Shown piece after piece: positions 47,641 to 56,607 of a stretch of DNA of 64,000 nucleotides. The number at the start of each line of letters is the position of its first letter. Positions within the stretch are counted from its first letter, which is position 1. The stretch comes from Aquatica leii. Taxonomy: Eukaryota > Arthropoda > Insecta > Coleoptera > Lampyridae. The notes under the pieces were generated by a model that ran no database searches, was not told the origin of the DNA, and worked only from the letters and a program-made list of their open reading frames with translations. Where the stretch lies: contig CM069432.1 in assembly GCA_035610365.1 (NCBI GenBank), positions 71,552,520-71,616,519 of the forward strand. The letters are read 5' to 3'. The translations under genes and the position numbers were made by a program.

Positions 47641-48060
47641 ATGACCGATGAGCCAAATATATCTACATCAGGTGCTGACAATATTGGACCCCATACTCAG
47701 AAGAACAAACGCCAATTTCTAAGGATGATGATTCTATACAGTTTGTAAATCGCTAAATACATTATAAAAATTGCTGTATAAATGTATAATTTTCAAAATT
47801 GTAGAATGTAAGTGAAAGACGTGAGCCACAAGCAGGTTGTTCAAAGGATCAAACTCCTAGGAAAGCAACCAAAAAATCTGTAATAGAAGCAGAAACAGAA
47901 AATTATTTTCTGAAACAGCAACTGAAAAGTTTGGAAAAACAAATTAAATCTGGACCTTTTTCTGTAGAACAGTGTGTCGGAAATAACAGTTTTATAACTT
48001 TGCATACGTCTGCCTAATTTTCAAGTATTTGACGTTTTATACAATTTACTAAAAGATCTG
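47641..48060 (+). pseudogene. Possible N-terminal part of a DDE_Tnp_4-type transposase
   Basis: A frame broken by one or more introns or stops reads TDEPNISTSGADNIGPHTQK, then a helical KKSVIEAETENYFLKQQLKS and FSVEQCVGNNSFITLH, then after a stop PNFQVFDVLYNLLKDLPIDS. The FS(I/V)E...I.....FPN..VF..L pattern occurs just before the catalytic domain of THAP-associated DDE_Tnp_4 proteins. No catalytic block follows, so the assignment is tentative. Confidence 0.4.
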
Positions 48061-50138
48061 CCTATAGATTCTTACCTAAAATGAACAATTGTTTTTGTGT
48101 TTGATTGTTTGATGAAGCCTTCGTCTGATCCATTCATTTTCGCGTTTATCTTCTTAAAAAGAATTGTTTTCACGATTTTCAATTACAGTAGAGAAATCCG
48201 AGGTTATAAAGGGACGTGTTTTTGGGTTTTAAGTTTAGTTTTGAAGACTTCGCTTATACCTCACAACTTGAGAATGTAGTTTTTCAGTGGGTTTCAGCTT
48301 TTAACTTTTCGTTGTTTGTGTCCGAAGGGTTATTAATGGGTGCAGTAAAAATCAAGTTTGAAAAATCTTCCTAGTTCATATCTATTACGGTATCGACCGA
48401 TCATTAGTCCCCCGATTTATATATCGTGTCGAGGAATTTATCGTGTTATGTGCCTTATTACTCCATTTCGTCTTGTGGTGGTTAATTATTTTTCGACGGA
48501 CTATTGGAGACTTATAACAGCTTGAATTTTGGAAATATCATTTAGTAACTTTGCCATCAAATAAAGATCCCACTACCTGAAACTTCGTAAACAACAGGTT
48601 TTTATGATATAAACAAAATCAATTTGTGAGATTACTTTTTGCTTTAAAGATTTTGATTCTAAACAAAATAAGGTTCATTGTTTGTTTATCCCACCATTAA
48701 GCAAACTTTCAATTTTGCTACATTTACTTTGTTTTTGTCGCTTTTTTGTTTTTAACTACAATATGTAACTATTGTTAATTATGTTTATATCGACGTTAAA
48801 ACCCACAAATTAATATTATCGGACTTAAGAATTAAGATTTACATAATTTTTATTTTGTATTTTATTTTGTTTTAATGGCGACAAGGCCTTACAAATTTTA
48901 ATTTAATTGAAGATACTTTTTCCGATTTGTGTTACTGCGTTAATTTATGCAATTTATTTTATTTTTTTGTGTTTACAGGACTCAATTCAACTTAATTTAA
49001 CTTGATACTATATTTTTATCTTTGTTTTTTTTAATGTCTAATAAATGTTAAACGTATGTTAAATTGTAACAAAGCTTTTATTCCATCGGTTTTTGAATTT
49101 ATGTAAATTTAATAATAATTTTAAATTTTAGTGAAATACAGTCTGATAAGGTAAGTCCCGTTTAGAGTGTATTCAACAATAGCAAGCTTTTTAGTTGGTA
49201 AGGTCTGGAAGTGGAAACTCTTTATTTATAAACCTTGCTGGCGCTTTCTGATTTCGATGTTTACTTTTATATTTTTTTTAAGTTTTCCAAATCATTCATG
49301 AACTTCAGAATTCAACTCACTACCAACTTCACTGAGCATTATCAATTACCCCATTTATGTTACGTTTATTCAGACAATTTCCGTTTCAAAAACTTTTGTA
49401 TGTAACAACTTAAAATTTAATGCTAAGTTAATTTGTCTGTAGGTTTTTTTCTGGGCTTTCCTTTCCTAATCGTAGCACACTTATGGGCCACGTGTCCACG
49501 CCGAGCAGTTATAGCCTTTCAATGTCGTACTTGTCCGAACAAAAAGATTAATCTAACACGTACTCAAGTTTACGAGTAGCTTATTGTATAATTTTTTTTT
49601 AAGTTTTCAATCAAATCTAAAACGGCGTTGTATTTTGGTTTAATAATAAAACTAAGATTAGTAAACCCTTTATGTTAGGAGTGGCTACAAAAACTACTTG
49701 ATGAGTTTTCTTATGGCGACGTTTCGTGGAACGGTTGTGTCCACTTCTTCAGGCCAACTGAATGTATTAAAAAGAAAACAACATAAGTAAAAAGGCTGTT
49801 ACAATCCGGTAAGAGCTACAAACTATTCTTCTACTTATTATAAATGCTGTTTTATAATTATAGATGATTACTTACGGAAAACAAATACAAAGTAGACTGG
49901 TCCGCAAACAACGTCAAAAATATAAAATTAATAAATAACAAAAAACAATTAATGTAAAAATACACGAAACCTCTACAAACTAAATCACTAACAAACAATT
50001 TTATGGTCGTGTGATATAAAATATGAGCAATGCAAAGATAACCCAAAACATACCCAAGGTAATAATAAACTTTGCCACGAATATATTCTTTTTGCTTAAT
50101 CTTAACTAAATAAATTAATTTTTTTAGGTCAAATTTGT
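48061..50138. other. AT-rich region, no gene supported
   Basis: At 49690-49770 the string TATGGCGACGTTTCGTGG ... GTCCACTTCTTCAGGCC resembles a common retroelement-associated repeat in insects; not assigned to a family. Confidence 0.4.
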
Positions 50139-50142
50139 ATAT

Positions 50143-50600
50143 TGAAACATTCAAGAAATATCTTGCAAATGCAAGAGCCTTCTAGAAGCTGTCTAGAAGA
50201 TATAGCGAAAAGTAGGGAACGTTCGAGAAGGATTCGAGAAGGATTCGCCGATGCCGAACATGGAAATCGTAGGTCAGTTATTGCTGGAATGTGAATGCAT
50301 GCAGTATTAAGAAGATTAATCAAGTGAAGATAAATAAGTGATTAGCACGTGCGACGTTTAAATAAATAATAGTGTACACCGGATCGACTGAACGTGACTT
50401 ACAGTGTGAAATCCGAGGACGTTATCTTATCTTAAGCGATAGTATTATACAACGGTTATACATAAATTCGTGTAAGTGTTTTCATTAAATATTATTAGAT
50501 TTAATTAGTTCGGTTAATTTAAAAGTGTACATATTTCTAGATTAAGTAAACGTATTTTTAGTCGTTATAAATAAATTAGTTAATAATAAAATTTGCAACA
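50143..50600 (+). repeat. Gypsy 5' LTR (458 bp), lacking the TATA box
   Basis: Begins TGAAACATTCAAG and ends TTTGCAACA, matching the 3' LTR base by base except for about four substitutions and ten missing bases after GATG at about 50254. The missing bases are those that hold TATAAA in the 3' LTR. The initiator-like TCAGTT remains (A at 50276). Confidence 0.95.
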
Positions 50601-50601
50601 T

Positions 50602-50619
50602 TGGTGTCGGTGTCGGGTT
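50602..50619 (+). promoter_or_regulatory. Gypsy primer binding site (candidate)
   Basis: TGGTGTCGGTGTCGGGTT starts one base after the 5' LTR and with TGG, which pairs with the tRNA CCA end. I could not match the rest to a particular tRNA. Confidence 0.65.
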
Positions 50620-50895
50620 CGTTTTTATTAGAGTAAATACCATTAAGTAATTTAATATCGCTTCCGTAATTAATTGCGTAAATACCTGTTAGGTTCGCGA
50701 TACGCGTGTTTGTTTATAAAGTATAAAATAGTGTTTATTAAACTTTTTCTTTTAACAAGTGCGTGATCGCGTTATTAATTAAATTCGTTTCCGTATACTA
50801 GTGGTTTATTATTAACAAGTGGATCGATTTTGTGTTATACAAAAACTGTATTTTAAAAAGTAGTGTATTTAAACTTTCGTGTTATATTTAAATTT

Positions 50896-51510
50896 ATGCC
50901 GGTGACGCGTTCGCAAGCAGTTAAAATGGATGCAAAACTATTTGAATTTCTTGAATCGATAAAAAATGGTCAAGAATCGATGAATAGAAAAATGGAAGAA
51001 AAGTTTCACGAAAATTCTCAGAAGATGGAGGAAAATTCTAGAAGTTTAAAAGAAGAAATACGAACGAGCATAGAAAATCAAATTAAAATTGTTCAAGAGG
51101 AAACCCAAGCAGACATGTTAAACTTAAAAGAAGAAATTTGCGAATCTGTGAATAAGAAAATAGAAGCAATAGACGACAAATTAGAAGACAAAATAAAACT
51201 GCTTGAAGAAAGAATGAACCAAATGAATTGTCACGGTGAAGGAAGCGTCACGAGTGAAGATTTAATAATGGACCATCGAGAAGAAACCACTCACAAGTTC
51301 AAAGTTGTACCACCGAATTTTGATGGTAAAGTTCCATGGTCAACCTACTACAAGCAGTTTGAAGCCGCAGCTACTGCTAATGGTTGGAGCAACAAGCAGA
51401 AAGCTACGTCTTTAATAGTGTCCTTACGTGGAGAAGCGCTTGGAATTTTACAAACTGTTCCTGACCACCTACAAGAAAATTACGAACTTTTAATTTCAAG
51501 CTCAAATTAA
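50896..51510 (+). CDS. Gypsy Gag, truncated by a frameshifting deletion
   Basis: The start is the ATG at 50896 (MPVTRSQAVKMDAKL, a common start in insect gypsy Gag). Residues about 20-110 are a long charged coiled coil. The capsid part follows (VVPPNFDGKVPWSTYYKQFE, QKATSLIVSLRGEALGILQT). The frame then runs into a stop at 51510 shortly after ENYELLISS; the capsid continues in another frame from about 51497 (AQIKSRVQKAAESLQEF, RLAYPTAPDTFLEQLAIQTF). Between the two parts a stretch of capsid expected in relatives is missing, so this is a deletion that is not a multiple of three. Confidence 0.9.
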   Translation: MPVTRSQAVKMDAKLFEFLESIKNGQESMNRKMEEKFHENSQKMEENSRSLKEEIRTSIENQIKIVQEETQADMLNLKEEICESVNKKIEAIDDKLEDKIKLLEERMNQMNCHGEGSVTSEDLIMDHREETTHKFKVVPPNFDGKVPWSTYYKQFEAAATANGWSNKQKATSLIVSLRGEALGILQTVPDHLQENYELLISSSN

Positions 51511-53854
51511 AAGTCGGGTTCAAAAAGCTGCCGAAAGTCTTCAAGAGTTTGAGGCTGACATCGCCAGATTAACACGGCTTGCGTATCCTACAGCACCAGA
51601 TACCTTCTTGGAGCAATTGGCTATTCAAACCTTTGTAGACGGCCTCCGAGACAGCGAAACGCAGCAGACTCTCCGGTTAGCTCGACCGAAGACATTGGAT
51701 GACGCTTTGGTGCATGCTTTGGAGTTTGAAGCAGCAAAACAAGCGTCGCAACGAGATGGTCATAGACTCTGCTGTGCTGCAGAAGTACCCGCGCAGACAC
51801 TGGAAAGCATCGAGGAGATAGCGCGACGAATACTTCGGGAAAGAGGAGTGACAGCTTTGAACTGCGATGAAATAGGCCATGTACGACGGCATCGTACTAA
51901 ACCTAAAAAAAGGACAAGAAGAGCGCTCGATAATTTGGAACGAGGCGAGCAAAAGAGACAAAAAGTAATCTCATCTATTCAGACTCCAGAGATTACAATC
52001 CAAATGGCATCGCCTAGAGAGCAATTGCATAGCATTTATCTCGATGGCAAGATCAATGGGAGAAGCGTTCAGTTACTGGTTGACACGGGAGCGACGAAGA
52101 CCATCATTCGTCCTGACATCTTATTGGAAAACGAGAAGACATCACCAGTATCAGTACGACTTCGAACGGCGACGGGCGACGAAATACCTACTCACGGACA
52201 GGTCAAAGTAACCATTGGTTTGGGAAATGGAGTACTCGACCATCAAGTACTGGTAGCCGACATCACGGAAGAAGTTATCCTGGGAATGGACGTGATAAAG
52301 AAGTATGGGTTCCATTTGGATATGAAGAACGATGTCCTGAAGATCGACAATGAAGAAATTCCTTTTCATTCGACAGAGAAGGCAGCCGTGCGAGTCTTAT
52401 TGAGTGAAGACGTGACTCTGCCTGCAAGGACTGAAAGTGTGGTGATGGCACGCCTGGATGGAAGTCTCCGGGAAGGCTACATACGCGCGATTGAACCAAT
52501 GGAGGGCGGCTTAGTTGAAAAGGGACTACTCGTTGGCAGAACTTTAGTACGAGTAAAGAAGACGATGCCAGTAAGGATCTTAAACATCAACTCAGATCCT
52601 GTAACGCTGAAAAAGAAGACCGTGGTAGGCCAATGCACGCCAGTATCACAAATTGTGAGATGCGTGAAGGCGAACGAAGATACGTCGCCGAAGAAGTGTC
52701 CACAACATCTATTGGACATTCTTACCACCAAATGCGAAAACCTCAGCCAAGACCAGCTGGCTAAAGTTAAAGTGTTGATCCAAGAGTACCAAGATGTGTT
52801 CGCGCTAGAGAGTGGCTCCAAAGGAAGAACTAACGTGGTGAAACATAAAATTAATACCGGAGACGCTCGGCCGATACGACAACATCCACGCAGACTTCCT
52901 TTGGCGAAAAGAGAAGAAGCCGAACAAATAATTACGGATATGGAGAGAGAAGGCGTGATTGAACCTTCAAGTAGTCCATGGGCATCCCCAGTGGTACTCG
53001 TGAAGAAGAAGGATGGATCAACGAGGTTTTGCGTAGACTACAGGCAACTAAACGACGTGACCAAAAAGGACAGCTACCCTTTACCCAGAATTGACGATAC
53101 GCTAGACACCCTGTCAGGATCCCAGTGGTTTTCTACGTTAGATTTAAAGAGTGGATACTGGCAGGTAGAATTAGAATCCAAGGATCGTGAAAAAACAGCT
53201 TTTACGATCGGAACTGGTTTGTTCACTGTAATGCCCTTTGGCCTGTGTAACGCTCCTGCAACGTTCGAGCGTTTGATGGAGACCATCTTGCGCGGGTTGT
53301 CTTGGAAAACGTGCTTGGTTTACCTGGACGACGTGATCGTGGTTGGAAGGTCGTTCGAAGAACACTTGAACAACTTGAAGGAAGTGTTCCAGCGATTACG
53401 TGGGGCTAACCTCAAACTGAGCCCAAAGAAGTGCCACGTATTTAAGAAGGAAGTCCAATACCTTGGCCACGTCGTATCTAGAGATGGAGTAAGGGCTGAC
53501 CCAGACAAAATCCGAGCAGTGCAAGCATGGCCAAGACCGATCGACAAACATCAGGTCCGAAGTTTCCTTGGGTTGTGCACTTATTATAGAAGATTTGTCC
53601 CCGGATTTGCCAATATTGCCAAACCATTGACAAAATTAACCGAAGAAAAAGCAGAATTTAGATGGAATGAAGACTGCGAAAATTCTTTTAATAAACTAAA
53701 ACAGGCCTTAGTCACTTCGCCGATTTTGAGTTATCCAAGAGAAGATGGAAAGTTTGTTTTGGATACCGACGCAAGCAATCTGGCCATAGGCGCGGTCCTT
53801 TCGCAGGTTCAAGATGGACAAGAAAAGGTTATCGCGTACTTTAGCAGTCGTTAA
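51497..53854 (+). CDS. Gypsy capsid end, protease, reverse transcriptase and RNase H start
   Basis: Open from about 51497, after the capsid deletion. In order: capsid end (to about 51750); a degenerate nucleocapsid zinc knuckle at 51852-51898 (LNCDEIGHVRRHR: of C-C-H-C only the second Cys and the His remain); protease LLVDTGATKTIIRP (Asp codon at 52081) with ILGMDVIKKYG; RT with VIEPSSSPWASPVVLVKKKD, RFCVDYRQLNDVT, FSTLDLKSGYWQVEL, MPFGLCNAPATFERL and the catalytic YLDDVIVV (about 53320); RNase H first Asp in VLDTDASNLAIGAVLSQ (53761). It ends at a second frameshifting deletion at about 53842, just after VIAYFS. RT catalytic residues are intact. Confidence 0.93.
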   Translation, partial: QAQIKSRVQKAAESLQEFEADIARLTRLAYPTAPDTFLEQLAIQTFVDGLRDSETQQTLRLARPKTLDDALVHALEFEAAKQASQRDGHRLCCAAEVPAQTLESIEEIARRILRERGVTALNCDEIGHVRRHRTKPKKRTRRALDNLERGEQKRQKVISSIQTPEITIQMASPREQLHSIYLDGKINGRSVQLLVDTGATKTIIRPDILLENEKTSPVSVRLRTATGDEIPTHGQVKVTIGLGNGVLDHQVLVADITEEVILGMDVIKKYGFHLDMKNDVLKIDNEEIPFHSTEKAAVRVLLSEDVTLPARTESVVMARLDGSLREGYIRAIEPMEGGLVEKGLLVGRTLVRVKKTMPVRILNINSDPVTLKKKTVVGQCTPVSQIVRCVKANEDTSPKKCPQHLLDILTTKCENLSQDQLAKVKVLIQEYQDVFALESGSKGRTNVVKHKINTGDARPIRQHPRRLPLAKREEAEQIITDMEREGVIEPSSSPWASPVVLVKKKDGSTRFCVDYRQLNDVTKKDSYPLPRIDDTLDTLSGSQWFSTLDLKSGYWQVELESKDREKTAFTIGTGLFTVMPFGLCNAPATFERLMETILRGLSWKTCLVYLDDVIVVGRSFEEHLNNLKEVFQRLRGANLKLSPKKCHVFKKEVQYLGHVVSRDGVRADPDKIRAVQAWPRPIDKHQVRSFLGLCTYYRRFVPGFANIAKPLTKLTEEKAEFRWNEDCENSFNKLKQALVTSPILSYPREDGKFVLDTDASNLAIGAVLSQVQDGQEKVIAYFSSR

Positions 53855-54563
53855 GTCCATCGAACATTTCTACAAGTATTTGTATGGACGAAAATTTTTA
53901 CTGAGAACAGACCACTCCGCTTTAAAATGGCTTCTGGAGTTCCGTAACCCAGAAGGACAAGTGGCAAGATGGATCGAGAGACTGCAAGAGTATGACTATG
54001 ACACAGAACACCGTGCCGGAAGCAGTCATCGAAACGCTGATGCCTTGTCCAGAAGACCATGTCCGGCGGACTGCAGCCATTGTTCGCGACTGGAAGAAAA
54101 AGTCGAATGTCTCTGGAGAACTGCTATGGTTGATGATGAGTGGGAACCTGAGCAGTTACGTCGCGAACAAGAAGATGATCCTGAAATAAGACAACTCCTC
54201 GACTGGAAAGAAAGCGGCCGACGACCAACCTGGGAAGAAATGAGTGCTTTGGGCAGAAATATCAAAGCGTACTGGGCGCAGTGGGACTCCTTGATAGTAG
54301 AAGACGGTCTTCTTAAGCGGTCCCTAGAAAGTGCCGAGGGCACGGGAAACAGACTACAGCTGGTAGTGCCGAAGAGCAGGGTGACCGAAGTGTTGAAGCA
54401 TCTCCACGATGGGACATCAGGAGGACACTTTGGCATTAAGAAGACGTTGGGTAAAGTGCGAGAACGATTCTACTGGATGAACTGCAAAGAGGACGTCATG
54501 AAATGGTGCCGTAAATGCATAGTCTGCGCTTCAGGAAATGGTCCAGCGAGAAAGCACCCATGA
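53846..54563 (+). CDS. Gypsy RNase H end and integrase zinc finger
   Basis: The frame is taken up again at LAVVKSIEHFYKYLYGRKFL and LRTDHSALKWLL (late RNase H Asp). The piece missing at 53842 is the one that carries the catalytic Glu of RNase H in relatives (the block before LAVV), so RNase H would be inactive even if the frame were bridged. It continues through SSHRNADALSR to the integrase HHCC finger: HLHDGTSGGHFGIKKTL ... WCRKCIVCAS (His, His, Cys, Cys present). Ends at RKHP-stop because of a third short deletion, with GCAC as likely microhomology. Confidence 0.9.
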
Positions 54564-56095
54564 AACAATACAACGTAGGAAGCCCTTTGGAAAGAGTAGC
54601 GATTGACATCGCAGGGCCGTTCCCAGAATCCGATTCGGGAAATAAATACATCCTGGTGGCGATGAATTATTTCACGAAATGGACGGAGGCTTATGCCATA
54701 CCCAATCAGGAAGCAGCTACAGTCGCAGACGTATTAGTAAAGGAGTTTTTCTGCCGGTTTGGAGTTCCGTTGGAATTACACTCCGATCAAGGCCGCAATT
54801 TTGAGTCTGGGCTGTTTCAAGTAGTTTGCCGACTATTAGGAATTAGAAAGACTAGGACAACGCCTCTCCATCCTCAGTCTGATGGCATGGTTGAACGGAT
54901 GAATCGAACAATGGGCAAGTACTTAGCCAAGGTAGTGTCCGAACACCAAAGGGACTGGGATCAGTACTTGCACCTTTTCTTAATGGTATACCGATCATCC
55001 GTTCACGAAAGCACAGGCCAAACACCATCCTGTGTCATGCTCGGTCGTGAGATAAGATTACCATGCGATCTTCAATTTGGGCAAAGACCGGAAGAAGAAG
55101 TTGCTGGAGAAGATTACGTCAGCAAGCTGGCCAAGAGGTTAGACGAAGTACATGAAGAGGTCCGTAAAAATACACAAATTGCCAGCGACAGGATGAAAAC
55201 AAGATATGACGTCAAGGCGCAAAATGGTGGGTTTCAACCTGGCGATATGGTCTGGTTGTATAACCCTCAAAGGAGACGTGGTTTGTCGCCGAAGCTGCAA
55301 AAGCAATGGGAGGGCCCCTATGAAGTCGTGCAGCGTATTAACGACGTTATATACCGCATCCGAAAACCGCCCAGAGGCAAGCCAAAAGTGGTCCACGTCG
55401 ATCCTCTAGCCCCGTTTGCTGGCGATAACCACAATCCGCAAGTTCAGGTCCGAACCAGAGTAATAAGTAGCAGAACCAGGAATCCAATCGAAGAAATGGA
55501 GTTCGAAAAGTTTATGAACTTATACGGAGGTTCTGGAAAAGCTAGGTTCGGAGTTACCACCGAGGAACAACAAGACCTGTTCCAGACACAAAAAGATTAC
55601 GCCATCGCACATTGCGTGAGCGAGGACCTTGACATGTCCAGAGGGGTTGGAGTCGTGTTTAAAAAGAAGTTTGGGAAGCTAGATGAATTACGAAGACAGC
55701 AACCGGCAGTCGGAAAAGTTTTAGGACTACGTGGTGACGGACGCTTCGTTTTCTATTTGGTCACCAAGAAATACTCACGTGTCAAGTCGTTATACAAAGA
55801 TCTGTGGCGAACATTATGGACTCTCAAGAGAGAAATGGAGATCCATCATGTTAAGAAATTGGCAGTACCCAAGCTTGGTTGTGGCTTAGATCAACTGAAT
55901 TGGAGGACAGTTCGAAACATGTTGGAGGTCGTCTTCCGAGGAACAGGCATTCAAGTGTTGGTCTGTAGTTACCAACCAAGGAGAATATTGGGTCAGGAAA
56001 AGTCCATTGACTGTTACTTTTATGGTCAAGGACGTTGCCGAAATGGAGGAAGCTGCCGCTATCGCCACGATCCCTTTTACCGGTGTCACATCTAG
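54552..56095 (+). CDS. Gypsy integrase fused to a TARG1-like macrodomain and CCCH zinc finger
   Basis: Numbering from the open frame at 54515 (526 codons). Integrase core: AIDIAGPFPES (first Asp), LELHSDQGRNFES (second Asp), DGMVERMNRT (Glu); then the GPY module (WEGPYEVVQRINDVIYRIRK) to about residue 295. After a linker without stops comes a macrodomain, about residues 345-480: AIAHCVSEDLDMSRGVGVVF (363-382), KKKFG, LRGDGRFVFYLVTKKYS, LAVPKLGCGLDQLNW. This follows human TARG1/OARD1 closely. Its catalytic Lys84 and Asp125 correspond to K418 and D459, at the same spacing of 41. TARG1-type enzymes remove ADP-ribose from acidic residues of proteins and from DNA. The end is a CCCH finger, C500-X7-C-X5-C-X3-H (CYFYGQGRCRNGGSCRYRHD), then YRCHI-stop. 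No stop or frameshift lies between integrase and the end. Confidence 0.95.
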
Positions 56096-56122
56096 TCTCC
56101 TATTCTGGGACAGAACAGTCCT

Positions 56123-56135
56123 AAGAAGGGGGCAG
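56123..56135 (+). promoter_or_regulatory. Gypsy polypurine tract
   Basis: AAGAAGGGGGCAG lies directly before the TG of the 3' LTR and after the pol stop, where plus-strand priming is expected. One pyrimidine interrupts it. Confidence 0.8.
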
Positions 56136-56603
56136 TGAAACATTCAAGAAATATCTTGCAAATGCAAGAGCCTTCTAGAAGCTGTCTAGAAGATATAGCG
56201 AAAGGTAGGGAACGTTCGAGAAGGATTCGAGAAGGATTCGCCGATGTCTATAAATGCCGAACATGGAAATCGTAGGTCAGTTATTGCTGGAATGTGAATG
56301 CATGCAGTATTAAGAAGATTAATCAAGTGAAGATAAATAAGTGATTAGCACGTGCGACGTTTAAATAAATAACAGTGTACACCGGATCGAGTGAACGTGA
56401 CTTACAGTGTGAAATCCGAGGACGTTATCTTATCTTAAGCGATAGTATTATACAACCGTTATACATAAATTCGTGTAAGTGTTTTCATTAAATATTATTA
56501 GATTTAATTAGTTCGGTTAATTTAAAAGTGTACATATTTCTAGATTAAGTAAACGTATTTTTAGTCGTTATAAATAAATTAGTTAATAATAAAATTTGCA
56601 ACA
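56136..56603 (+). repeat. Gypsy 3' LTR (468 bp)
   Basis: Same ends as the 5' LTR. It holds the complete core promoter and, downstream of it, AATAAA at 56364-56369 as a likely poly(A) signal in R. It is followed by ATAT, the repeat of the four bases before the 5' LTR. Confidence 0.95.
56249..56282 (+). promoter_or_regulatory. LTR core promoter: TATAAA plus initiator
   Basis: TATAAA at 56249-56254 and TCAGTT at 56277-56282. If the A at 56279 is +1, the TATA box starts at -30; TCAGTT is the arthropod initiator consensus. This marks the likely U3/R border. Confidence 0.75.
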
Positions 56604-56607
56604 ATAT

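Larger units (their letters stand above)
50139..56607 (+). mobile_element. Ty3/gypsy LTR retrotransposon with macrodomain-CCCH Pol tail
   Basis: Complete structure: 5' LTR 50143-50600, primer site, gag, pol (protease, RT, RNase H, integrase, macrodomain, CCCH finger), polypurine tract and 3' LTR 56136-56603. Both LTRs start TG and end CA. ATAT occurs directly before (50139-50142) and after (56604-56607), fitting a 4-bp target duplication. LTR divergence is about 4 substitutions in 458 bp plus a 10-bp indel, so the insertion is young. Three short deletions shift the frame (near 51497, 53842 and 54556), so this copy cannot make a complete Gag-Pol. There is no env. Coding DNA is clearly more GC-rich than the surroundings. 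Confidence 0.97.

Noticed and set aside
51490..54563. Programmed ribosomal frameshifting between the gypsy frames
   Set aside because: The breaks lie inside capsid, RNase H and at the integrase start, and conserved residues are missing at the first two, so they are deletions. No slippery sequence with structure was seen at a gag-pol border.
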